NCBI RefSeq assembly: GCF_022549225.1
Contig: NZ_JAKZFD010000016.1
Location: 1-64,000, forward strand
Source of the DNA: Pelomonas sp. CA6
GTDB lineage: Bacteria; Pseudomonadota; Gammaproteobacteria; Burkholderiales; Burkholderiaceae_C
Direction: 5' to 3'
DNA length: 64,000 bases
A model generated the notes under the pieces. That model did no database searches, was not told the origin of the DNA, and saw nothing but the letters and a program-made list of their open reading frames with translations. Made by a program: the position numbers and the translations under genes. Below, piece after piece: positions 47,068 through 54,889 of the stretch (its first letter is position 1; every line of letters begins with the position of its first letter).

Positions 47068-47097
47068 GGAAGATGCGCTGTGCTGCGGAAGAGCCGG

Positions 47098-48093
47098 TCA
47101 GAGCTTGCAGGCGTTGTCCGCCATGTAGTCCGCCACCTTGATCTTGCCGGCGATGATGTCGGCCTTGTAGGCCTCCAGCTTGGCCTTGATGGGCGCGGGG
47201 ATCAGCTTCTCGTTGTGCTGGTCGACGGCATATTCCACGCCGCCTTCCTTCAGCCCCAGCACGCTGATGCCGGGCTTCCACTCCTTCAGCACGTTGTACA
47301 CGGCCACGTCGACGCGCTTGACCATGGAGCTCAGCATGGTGCCCGGCTGCAGGTGGTTCTGGTTGCTGTCCACGCCGATCGCGAACTTGCCGGCATCCTT
47401 GGCCGCCTGATAGACGCCCACGCCGGTGCCGCCGGCCGCGGCGAAGACCACGTCCACGCCCTTGGCGAACTGCGCCTTGGCCAGCTCGCCACCGCGCGTG
47501 GGGTCGTTCCAGCTGCTCGCGGTGGTGCCGGTCATGTTCTTGAAGACCTCGACCTTGGGATTCGCCACCTTGGCGCCCTGCTCATAGCCGCACTGGAACT
47601 TGCGGATCAGCGGGATGTCCATGCCGCCAACGAAGCCCACCTTGGCGCTCTTGCTGGTCAACGCGGCCAGCGCACCGACCAGGAAGCTGCCTTCGTGCTC
47701 CTTGAAGACCACCGACTGCACATTGGGCATGGCGACCTTCTCGTCGATGATGACGAACTTGGTCTTGGGGAAGTCCTTGGCCACCTGGCTCAGCGCCGAG
47801 GCCTGAGCGAAGCCCACCGAGATGATGGGGCTGGCGCCCCGCTCGGCCATCCGGCGTATGGCCTGCACGCGCTGGGTTTCGTTGCTGATCTCGAATTCGA
47901 GGTACTTGCCCTTGGTTTCGGCCTTCCAGCGCTCGACGCCGCGGTAGGCGGCTTCGTTGAAGGATTTGTCGAACTTGCCGCCCATGTCGAAGATCACCGC
48001 CGGCGTCGTCTGGGCCGAGGCCAGACCGGATGCCAGCGCCAGCAGGACGCCGGCCAGCTTGAACGACACGGGAATCGGGGCGGAACGCTTCAT
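47098..48093 (-). CDS. BMP-family periplasmic nucleoside-binding protein
   Basis: 331 residues from Met at 48093. Sec signal peptide with a cleavage site near ASA-Q; unlike many BMP proteins it has no lipobox Cys, so it is probably soluble in the periplasm. BMP/PnrA-like fold marks: VIFDMGGKFDKSFNEAAYRG, SVGFAQASALSQVAKDFP, FVGGMDIPLIRKFQCGYEQG and VDSNQNHLQPGTMLSSMVKRVD. It is the first gene of the nucleoside uptake and salvage operon, behind a dyad at 48229-48245. Confidence 0.93.
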   Translation of the reverse strand: MKRSAPIPVSFKLAGVLLALASGLASAQTTPAVIFDMGGKFDKSFNEAAYRGVERWKAETKGKYLEFEISNETQRVQAIRRMAERGASPIISVGFAQASALSQVAKDFPKTKFVIIDEKVAMPNVQSVVFKEHEGSFLVGALAALTSKSAKVGFVGGMDIPLIRKFQCGYEQGAKVANPKVEVFKNMTGTTASSWNDPTRGGELAKAQFAKGVDVVFAAAGGTGVGVYQAAKDAGKFAIGVDSNQNHLQPGTMLSSMVKRVDVAVYNVLKEWKPGISVLGLKEGGVEYAVDQHNEKLIPAPIKAKLEAYKADIIAGKIKVADYMADNACKL

Positions 48094-48228
48094 TGCAAAC
48101 CCAATGCGACTGATTGATGGACCCGCCAGCATGCAGCAGAAAGCAGGCCATCGCGGCCACCCCTGCCAGGGACTGAACGGAGCAGCGGCAATTCTAAGAA
48201 GGCGGGAGTGTAGACCACTCTAAGGAAA

Positions 48229-48245
48229 ACGCTAAACGTTTGCGC
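48229..48245. promoter_or_regulatory. LacI-family-type operator candidate upstream of the nucleoside operon
   Basis: ACGCTAAACGTTTGCGC is centred on AAACGTTT and has a perfect CGTTTGCG right half, as in PurR-type LacI operators (ACGCAAACGTTTGCGT); the left half carries one extra T. It lies 136 bases upstream of the binding-protein start, near a weak promoter-like pair on the minus strand (TTAGCG, 17 bases, TACACT). Confidence 0.35.
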
Positions 48246-48330
48246 CCCTCTGTTGCCTGGGTTGACGGCGCCCAAGTCTGCGGCCCGGCGGTCTGAAAAT
48301 CGCCCTTTCACTGCGCTGGCGCAAGAACCG

Positions 48331-48349
48331 GATATTGAGAATCAGTATC
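48331..48349 (+). promoter_or_regulatory. Fur box upstream of feoAB
   Basis: GATATTGAGAATCAGTATC matches the Fur consensus GATAATGATAATCATTATC at 16 of 19 positions. It lies 40 bases upstream of the chosen feoA start. Iron-loaded Fur would repress feoAB here. Confidence 0.85.
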
Positions 48350-48388
48350 ATCTGCGGTTTCGAACCGGACCGTCTGCCCAGGACCGCC

Positions 48389-48676
48389 ATGCGCTCCCCC
48401 AACGCCCTGAACCTCTCACTCGCTCCGCTGCGCCGGCCCCACCGGGTACGGGCATTGGCGGCTCCCGACCATGCGCCGGAATGGAAATCCTGGCTGGAAG
48501 AACTGGGCTTCCTGCCCGGCGAGCATGTCAGCGTGCTGAGCCACGCGCTGCCCGGCCGCGATCCGCTGGTCGTGCGCGTGGGGCAATCGACCTATGCGCT
48601 GCGTCGCGCCGAAGCGGCCTGCGTGCTGCTGCACGAGGCCGGCGACGAGCCGGGCAAGGGGGCTTCCCATGCATGA
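48389..48676 (+). CDS. feoA: Ferrous iron transport protein FeoA
   Basis: 95 residues from ATG at 48389; a longer frame begins inside the Fur box and is not used. FeoA is a small SH3-like cytoplasmic partner of FeoB. Visible: ELGFLPGEHVSVLSHALPGRDPLVVRVGQSTYALRRAEAACVLL, the standard FeoA core, preceded by a slightly longer N-terminus than usual. It overlaps feoB by 8 bases. Confidence 0.92.
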   Translation: MRSPNALNLSLAPLRRPHRVRALAAPDHAPEWKSWLEELGFLPGEHVSVLSHALPGRDPLVVRVGQSTYALRRAEAACVLLHEAGDEPGKGASHA

Positions 48677-50558
48677 GGCCGTCGTCCACGTCCACCCGGC
48701 CGGCCCCCTGCTGGCCCTGGTGGGCAACCCGAACTGCGGCAAGACGGCGCTGTTCAACCGCCTGACCGGCAGCCGCCAGAAGGTCGCCAACTACGCCGGC
48801 GTCACGGTGGAACGCAAGGAAGGCCGATTCCGCACCCCCGGCGGCAAGAGTCTGCGGGTGCTGGACCTGCCAGGCACCTACAGCCTCTATCCGCGCTCGC
48901 CGGACGAACGCGTGACCTGCGAGGTGCTGGCCGGCCAGGCCCGAGGCGAGAAGCGCCCCGACCTCGTGGTCTGCGTGCTGGACGCCACCAACCTGCGTCG
49001 CAATCTGCGCCTGCTGCTGGCCGTGCAACGCCAGGGCCTGCCCTGTGTCGTGGCGCTGAACATGTCCGACCTGGCCGAGCGCCGCGGGCTGCGCGTGGAC
49101 GTGCAGCGGCTTTCCAGCCTGCTGGGCCTGCCGGTGGTTCAGACCGTCGCCACCCAGGGCGAAGGCCTGGAAGAACTGCGCCAGTTGCTGGATCGCCCGG
49201 AAGTCTGGACCCGCCCCGAAACCGCCAGCGCGCCCGCCCAGGACGACAGTCCCGAACAGGACCAGGTGCGCATCCAGGCCTTGCTGAAGGCGCTGGGAAT
49301 GGACGCCCACCACGGCGAGCTGCCCAGCGACCGCATCGACCGCGTGCTGCTGCATCCGGTGCTGGGCCCGGTGCTGCTGGCCGTGCTGCTGTTCTTCCTG
49401 TTCCAGGCCGTGTTTGCCTGGGCCGAGGCCCCAAAAGGCTGGATCGAAGCCGCCACCGCCTGGCTGGGCGCACAGGCCGGCGCCTGGCTGCCCGAGGGCT
49501 GGCTGCGCAGCCTGGTGGTGGACGGGCTGATCGCCGGCGTCGGCGGCGTGCTGGTCTTCCTGCCGCAGATCCTGATCCTGTTCTTCTTCATCCTGGTGCT
49601 GGAGGAGTCGGGCTACCTGCCCCGCGCCGCCTATCTGCTGGATCGGCTGATGGGCTCGGTGGGCCTGTCCGGGCGCAGCTTCATCCCGCTGCTGTCCAGC
49701 TTCGCCTGCGCCATTCCCGGCATCATGGCCACGCGCTCGATCTCCAATGCGCGCGACCGCCTGGTCACCATCATGATCGCGCCGTTGATGACCTGCTCGG
49801 CACGGCTGCCCGTCTATGCGCTGCTCATCGGCGCTTTCGTGCCGCAGCGTGAGCTGTGGGGCGGCATTGAACTGCAAGGCCTGGTGCTGTTCGTGCTGTA
49901 CTTCGCCGGCATCGCCTCCGCGATGGCGGTGGCCTGGGTGCTCAAGCGCTTCACCGTCAGCGGGCGCCAGGTGCGTCCGCTGATGATGGAACTGCCCAGC
50001 TACCACTGGCCTCACCTGCGCAGTGTGGCGATCGGCCTGCTGCAGCGCGCGGAGATCTTCCTGAAGCGCGTCGGCGGCATCATCCTGACCCTGACGCTGC
50101 TGCTGTGGTTGCTGTCCAGCTTCCCCGGTCCGCCGGAAGGTGCCACCGGCGCGCCGATCGAGTACAGCATCGCCGGCATGCTGGGCCGGGCGCTGGCCGT
50201 GGTCTTCGAGCCCATCGGCTTCAACTGGCAGATCAGCCTGGCGCTGGTGCCCGGCATGGGCGCCCGCGAGGTGGTCGTCAGCGCGCTGGGCACGGTGTAT
50301 TCCTTGTCCGCCACCGGCGACGACACCGCGCAAGCCCTGACCCCGCTGATCGCCCAGTCCTGGGGGCTGCCGACCGCCTTCTCGCTGCTGGCCTGGTTCG
50401 TGTTCGCGCCGCAGTGCATCTCCACACTGGCGACGGTGCGCCGCGAGACCGGCGGCTACCGCATCCCCGCGCTGATGGTGGCCTATCTGTTCGGCCTGGC
50501 CTATCTGGCGTCGTGGATCACCTTCCACGTCAGCCGCTGGCTGCTGGGCGGGGGCTGA
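48669..50558 (+). CDS. feoB: Ferrous iron permease FeoB
   Basis: 629 residues from ATG at 48669. N-terminal G domain: GNPNCGKTALFNRLTG (G1, about 16-31), DLPGTYSLYPRSPDE (G3), NMSD (G4); then the helical NFeoB end and two gate halves with Cys-containing pores (LSSFACAIPGIMATR; MTCSARLPVYALLIGAF), and a membrane end. Shorter than E. coli FeoB (773). No feoC gene follows. Inner membrane Fe(II) uptake, Fur-controlled. Confidence 0.96.
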   Translation: MHEAVVHVHPAGPLLALVGNPNCGKTALFNRLTGSRQKVANYAGVTVERKEGRFRTPGGKSLRVLDLPGTYSLYPRSPDERVTCEVLAGQARGEKRPDLVVCVLDATNLRRNLRLLLAVQRQGLPCVVALNMSDLAERRGLRVDVQRLSSLLGLPVVQTVATQGEGLEELRQLLDRPEVWTRPETASAPAQDDSPEQDQVRIQALLKALGMDAHHGELPSDRIDRVLLHPVLGPVLLAVLLFFLFQAVFAWAEAPKGWIEAATAWLGAQAGAWLPEGWLRSLVVDGLIAGVGGVLVFLPQILILFFFILVLEESGYLPRAAYLLDRLMGSVGLSGRSFIPLLSSFACAIPGIMATRSISNARDRLVTIMIAPLMTCSARLPVYALLIGAFVPQRELWGGIELQGLVLFVLYFAGIASAMAVAWVLKRFTVSGRQVRPLMMELPSYHWPHLRSVAIGLLQRAEIFLKRVGGIILTLTLLLWLLSSFPGPPEGATGAPIEYSIAGMLGRALAVVFEPIGFNWQISLALVPGMGAREVVVSALGTVYSLSATGDDTAQALTPLIAQSWGLPTAFSLLAWFVFAPQCISTLATVRRETGGYRIPALMVAYLFGLAYLASWITFHVSRWLLGGG

Positions 50559-50615
50559 AGCCGGCGCGCCCATGACCGCTGGCGGGCGCGCGAGGACGCC
50601 CTATGCTTGCGCCCC

Positions 50616-52442
50616 ATGCAAGCCCGCCCCAGCCCCATCCGCCGCCCGCTCGTCGGCGCCCTGCTCCCCCTGGCACTGAGCCTGTCCCTGGCCGGCCTCG
50701 CCCTGCCGCCGGCCCAGGCCGGCACCGCGACCGGCCCGGCGACCAGTCAGGCCCGCGACGCCCAGGCCTTCGAGAGCCTGAGCCACCAGTACATCGAGGC
50801 CTTGTGGCGACAGGAGCCCGAGTACGCGGTCGCCGTGGGTCGCTATGAATTCGCCCCGCGCGCCAGCATCCCGGATGCCGCACAGCGCGAGCGCGCACAG
50901 CGACTCGCGCGCCACTGGCTGGCGCGGTTCGAGGGCGTGGATGCCGCCCGTCTCAGCGCCGCCCAGCGCACCGACCTGGGCCAGCTGCTGAACAAGCTGC
51001 GCGCCGACGTCTTCGCGCTCACCGAATTGCGTGAGCACGAGTGGAACCCTTCGCTGTACAACGTGGCCGGTCCGCTGGACGCGATCTTGAACACCGACTA
51101 CGCCCCGCTGCCGCAGCGCCTGCGCGCGCTGACGCAGCGCCTGGCCTCGGTGCCCGCCTACTACCGCGCGGCGCGCGCCAGCCTGGGCACACCGACGCTG
51201 GAGCACACCGAGCTGGCGATCGCCCAGGCGCCCGGCGTGCTGGCCGTGCTGGACGAGGTGCTCAAGGTGGCGCGGTCCTCGTCGCTGCCGGCGGCCGAGC
51301 AGCGTCTGTTGCGGCAACGCGTGGACGCCGCCCGCCAGGCCGTCGACGGCTATCGCGCGCATCTGCAACAGCGCCTGGCCGAACTCAAGGCCAGCGGCCA
51401 GGCGCGCTCCTTCCGGCTCGGACGGTCGCTGTACGACACCAAGTTCCGCCACGACATCCAATCGGCCCACAGCGCCGAACAGGTCTACGCCAAGGCCCTG
51501 GCCGCGCGCGAGGCGCTGCTGGCACAGATGGAGCAGCTGTCCGACCAGCTGTGGACCCAGACCCAGGGCGATACCCCCAAGCCGGCCGATCGCATCGACA
51601 AGATCGGCCGCGTGATCGCCAAGCTCTCCGAGCGCCACGTCCGCCGCGAGGACTTCGTCAAGGAGATCCGCGCCCAGATCCCCGAGCTGGAGCGCTGGAT
51701 CATGGCGCACGACCTGCTCACGCTGGACCCCGCCAAGCCGCTGGTGGTGCGCGAGACCCCGGTCTACCAGCGCGGCGTGGCCGGCGCGGGCATCGAAGCC
51801 CCCGGCCCCTACCGGCCACAGGACCGCACCTATTACAACGTGACCCCGCTGGACGGCCTCAGCGAGGCCGACGCCGAAAGCTCGCTGCGCGAGTACAACC
51901 ACTGGATCCTGCAGATCCTCAACATCCACGAGGCCATCCCGGGTCACTACACCCAGCTGGTCTACGCCAACAAGTCGCCGTCGCTGGTGAAAGCCTTGTT
52001 CGGCAACGGCGCGATGGTGGAGGGCTGGGCCGTCTATGGCGAGCGCATGATGCTGGAGTCGGGCTACGGCGGCAATTCGCCCGAGATGTGGCTGATGTAC
52101 TGCAAATGGAATCTGCGCAGCGTCACCAACACCATCCTGGACTACAGCGTGCACGTGCTGGGCATGCAGGAGCGCGAGGCCCTGGACCTGCTGAGCCGCC
52201 AGGCCTTCCAGACCGAGCGCGAGGCGCAGGAGAAATGGCGCCGGGTGCAGCTCACGTCGGTGCAGCTGACCAGCTATTTCAGCGGCTACAGCGAGATCAT
52301 GGAATTGCGCGAAGCGCGCCGCCAGGCGCTGGGCCCGGCCTTCCGGCTCAAGGATTTCCACGAGCAGTTCCTGAGCTATGGCAACGCGCCGGTCAGCGCC
52401 ATCGCGGCGCTGATGGCCCAGCCCGCCACGGGCAAGCCCTGA
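50616..52442 (+). CDS. DUF885-family protein, predicted exported metallopeptidase
   Basis: 608 residues from ATG at 50616. Signal peptide (RRPLVGALLPLALSLSLAGLALPPAQA). The DUF885 core ends with NIHEAIPGHYTQLVYANKS, an HExxxGH zinc-binding type motif, and a downstream EGWAVYGERMM that could give the third ligand. The family is peptidase-like, of the M3/carboxypeptidase-Taq surroundings; substrate unknown. It begins 57 bases after feoB but is preceded by a small GC-rich dyad. Confidence 0.85.
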   Translation: MQARPSPIRRPLVGALLPLALSLSLAGLALPPAQAGTATGPATSQARDAQAFESLSHQYIEALWRQEPEYAVAVGRYEFAPRASIPDAAQRERAQRLARHWLARFEGVDAARLSAAQRTDLGQLLNKLRADVFALTELREHEWNPSLYNVAGPLDAILNTDYAPLPQRLRALTQRLASVPAYYRAARASLGTPTLEHTELAIAQAPGVLAVLDEVLKVARSSSLPAAEQRLLRQRVDAARQAVDGYRAHLQQRLAELKASGQARSFRLGRSLYDTKFRHDIQSAHSAEQVYAKALAAREALLAQMEQLSDQLWTQTQGDTPKPADRIDKIGRVIAKLSERHVRREDFVKEIRAQIPELERWIMAHDLLTLDPAKPLVVRETPVYQRGVAGAGIEAPGPYRPQDRTYYNVTPLDGLSEADAESSLREYNHWILQILNIHEAIPGHYTQLVYANKSPSLVKALFGNGAMVEGWAVYGERMMLESGYGGNSPEMWLMYCKWNLRSVTNTILDYSVHVLGMQEREALDLLSRQAFQTEREAQEKWRRVQLTSVQLTSYFSGYSEIMELREARRQALGPAFRLKDFHEQFLSYGNAPVSAIAALMAQPATGKP

Positions 52443-52445
52443 CCC

Positions 52446-52462
52446 CAGCGGCACCGCCGCTG
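52446..52462. terminator. Hairpin between convergent DUF885 and DUF418 genes
   Basis: CAGCGGC and GCCGCTG pair perfectly over loop ACC, between two convergent stop codons. No T run; bidirectional terminator possible. Confidence 0.35.
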
Positions 52463-52463
52463 C

Positions 52464-53558
52464 TCAGGCGCCGGGGCCGGGAGGCCTCGGCGGCCGGGTG
52501 AGCCGGCGCATCACCCATTCGAGCGGCCCCTGCGGTACGCGGCGCATCCAGAGCCAGGCCAACAGCAGCGCCACCAGCGCGAAGCCGAGCGCGGCCAGCA
52601 GCACCTCGGGCAGGCCAGCCCGACGCGCCGGGTCCAGCCAACCCAGCGCCTCCAGCACGCCCATGCCGATCAGGATATGGGCCAGGTACAGCGTCAGCGT
52701 CATGCGCCCCGCGGGCAGCAGCCAGCCCCAGACCCTGCCGCCCAGGCGTCCCAGCAGCAAGGCCATGCCCACGGCCGCCGTCGCGCTGCCGCCCGCCGAC
52801 AGCATGTACAGCGGCACCGGTGGCAGCGGGTCCACCCCCAGGAAGCCGACCCAGTCCGGCCAGGCCGCACGCCCCGCGCGAGACACGACGCCCGCCAGCG
52901 CCGCCACCGCCGCGCCGCCCGCGACCAGCCAGCACGCGGTCGAGACGCGCTGCAGCGCCAGACCTTGCAGCCACAGCCCCCAGATCAGGAAAGCGCACCA
53001 GGGCAGCACCGGATGCCAGCCATTGAAGAGCAGGTGGCGAACAAAGCCGGCCGCGGAACCGAGGCCCACGTATTCCATGCGCGACCAGTCCCAGCCGGCC
53101 CCATAGTCGTGCGTCAGCATCCACAGCGTGGACAAGCCCATGACCAGCAGCGCCAGCGCCGGCCAGCTGCGCCGCGGCAGGGCCAGCACGCCCGCGCCCA
53201 CCAAAAAGTACAGCGCGTAGTAGTGGATGATGTCTGGCGGGAAAACGAGCAGATTGAGCAAGCCGACGGCCGCCAGGAACAGCGAGCGCCGCCAGATCCA
53301 TGCCCAGCGCTCGGCCCCGTCCATGCCCCGCGTGGCCAGCGCCAAGCCCATGCCGGCCAGCACCACGAACAAGGCCGCGGCGCGGCCGGACAGCGCGTCG
53401 AACCCCCATTGCAGCCAGCGCGGCGCCTGAGCGTCCTCTGCCACGCCCATCGCGACGCGGAAGTTGACCAGCAGCATGCCCAACCACGCCCAGGCGCGCG
53501 CCAGGTCCAGCCCGATCAGACGTTTGGCGCGCGGCGCCTCCCCTGCCCTTGTTTCCAT
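52464..53558 (-). CDS. DUF418-family membrane protein
   Basis: 364 residues from Met at 53558. About ten transmembrane helices. The start RLIGLDLARAWAWLGMLLVNFRV is the characteristic acyltransferase-like opening shared by DUF418/YeiB proteins, and the end carries MTLTLYLAHILIGMGVLEALGW. Function of the family is not established; transport of acyl groups or drugs has been discussed. A longer frame upstream overlaps the slyX promoter region and was rejected. Confidence 0.8.
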   Translation of the reverse strand: METRAGEAPRAKRLIGLDLARAWAWLGMLLVNFRVAMGVAEDAQAPRWLQWGFDALSGRAAALFVVLAGMGLALATRGMDGAERWAWIWRRSLFLAAVGLLNLLVFPPDIIHYYALYFLVGAGVLALPRRSWPALALLVMGLSTLWMLTHDYGAGWDWSRMEYVGLGSAAGFVRHLLFNGWHPVLPWCAFLIWGLWLQGLALQRVSTACWLVAGGAAVAALAGVVSRAGRAAWPDWVGFLGVDPLPPVPLYMLSAGGSATAAVGMALLLGRLGGRVWGWLLPAGRMTLTLYLAHILIGMGVLEALGWLDPARRAGLPEVLLAALGFALVALLLAWLWMRRVPQGPLEWVMRRLTRPPRPPGPGA

Positions 53559-53677
53559 GCAGTCCCCCCGATGCGCCCGATTCTCGGCATGCCCGGGGCG
53601 CCGGCAAGCGCGCGGCGCCGTCACAATGCGCTGCGCGCCCGCCTGCGTCGGGATGGATTTGCGGTCCAATGCGGGCC

Positions 53678-53911
53678 ATGAGCGCAACACATGACCCCGG
53701 ACAGGAGTCGCCGCTGGAGCGGCGCGTCACCGAACTCGAGATCAAGGCCAGCTTCAGCGAAGACCTGCTGGACCACCTGAACGCGCTGGTGGCTCAGCAG
53801 CAGGCGCAGATCGACGCGTTGCTGCGCGAGATCGCCCGGCTGCGCCAGCAAATGCCCGAAGGCCGCGACGGCCCGCGCAGCCTGCGCGACGAACTGCCAC
53901 CTCACTACTGA
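53678..53911 (+). CDS. slyX: SlyX-family protein
   Basis: 77 residues from ATG at 53678. An almost purely alpha-helical coiled-coil protein: LERRVTELEIKASFSEDLLDHLNALVAQQQAQIDALLREIARLRQQM, ending in PPHY, the typical SlyX C-terminus. Role unknown in general. Diverges from the DUF418 gene. Confidence 0.9.
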   Translation: MSATHDPGQESPLERRVTELEIKASFSEDLLDHLNALVAQQQAQIDALLREIARLRQQMPEGRDGPRSLRDELPPHY

Positions 53912-53928
53912 ACGCCGGGCCCGCGTGA

Positions 53929-53953
53929 GGCCGGGCAAGGCGTATGCCCGGCC
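53929..53953. terminator. Hairpin between convergent slyX and glutathione transferase genes
   Basis: GGCCGGGC and GCCCGGCC are perfect 8-base arms around a 9-base loop, within the 54-base gap. No T run. Confidence 0.4.
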
Positions 53954-53965
53954 GCGGCCGGCCTG

Positions 53966-54667
53966 TCAGGCTGCCGGGATCTGCTGTCCGCGCTGCACCG
54001 CCGGACGCGCCAGGAAAGTCTTCAGCACGCGATCCACCTGGGCAAAGCCGGCATAGTCCACCAGCTCGCCCGCGGCATAGAAGCCGATCAGGTTGTTGAC
54101 CCAGGGGAAGATCGCGATGTCGGCGATGGAGTAGCCGCTGTCCAGCATCCAGTCGCGACCCGCCAGATGCCGATCCAGCACGCCCAGCAGCCGCCGCGAT
54201 TCAGCCACATAGCGATCGCGCGGCCGCTTGTCCTCGTACTCGCGGCCGGCGAATTTGTGGAAGAAGCCCAGCTGGCCGAACATCGGGCCCACGCCGCCCA
54301 TCTGGAACATCAGCCACTGCAGCGCCTGGTAGCGCTGCGCGGGATCGGACGGCAGCAACTGCCCGGTCTTCTCGGCGAGATAGCAGAGGATCGCGCCGGA
54401 CTCGAACAAGGCGAGCGGTTCGCCGCCCGGGCCATCGGGATCCAGGATCGCGGGGATTTTGTTGTTCGGATTCAGCGACAGGAACTCCGGCGACAGCTGG
54501 TCCTGGCTGTCGAAGCTGACGCGGTGCGCCTCATAGGGCAGCCCGGTCTCCTCCAGGAAGATGGACACCTTCACCCCATTGGGCGTGGGCAGCGAGTACA
54601 GCTGCAGGCGGTCCGGATGGCGCGCGGGCCATTTGCGCGTGATGGCGAAACGGGAAAGATCCTTCAT
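53966..54667 (-). CDS. Glutathione transferase, Nu-class (YghU/YfcG-like)
   Basis: 233 residues from Met at 54667, with GAGGA upstream. Thioredoxin-like N-terminal domain with LYSLPTPNGVKVSIFLEETGLPYE (TPNG is the Nu-class active-site stretch), NPNNKIPAILDPDG and LFESGAILCYLAEKTGQLLP, then the helical C-terminal domain with SIADIAIFPWV. Nu-class enzymes act as glutathione-dependent disulfide-bond reductases. The start codon overlaps the stop of a 61-codon ORF (ATGA). Confidence 0.9.
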   Translation of the reverse strand: MKDLSRFAITRKWPARHPDRLQLYSLPTPNGVKVSIFLEETGLPYEAHRVSFDSQDQLSPEFLSLNPNNKIPAILDPDGPGGEPLALFESGAILCYLAEKTGQLLPSDPAQRYQALQWLMFQMGGVGPMFGQLGFFHKFAGREYEDKRPRDRYVAESRRLLGVLDRHLAGRDWMLDSGYSIADIAIFPWVNNLIGFYAAGELVDYAGFAQVDRVLKTFLARPAVQRGQQIPAA

Positions 54668-54849
54668 CGAATTCCTCGGCAATGAAACAGCCCTGACCGG
54701 CGATTCAGCTGGGCTCTGGGTGTGGTCCGCGCGAAGGCGTGGACAGTCGGACGGTGGGGCCGGTGGACCTTGAACATGGGCAGGACCGCGCCGCCGGTGA
54801 TCGGCGTCTTCAGGCCCATCATGATCCGCGGCTTCGGCCATTGCGGCAT
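54664..54849 (-). CDS. Possible small protein, 61 residues, coupled to the glutathione transferase gene
   Basis: Met at 54849 has GGAG about 6 bases upstream, and the stop codon overlaps the transferase start in ATGA, the usual sign of coupled translation. The product is basic (MPQWPKPRIMMGLKTPITGG...), rich in Arg/Pro/His, without a membrane helix or known motif. Could be a chance ORF in high-G+C DNA; spacing is the main support. Confidence 0.35.
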   Translation of the reverse strand: MPQWPKPRIMMGLKTPITGGAVLPMFKVHRPHRPTVHAFARTTPRAQLNRRSGLFHCRGIR

Positions 54850-54889
54850 CGCATCTCCGCGATCGCCAGACGGCATCCCACGCATGCAC

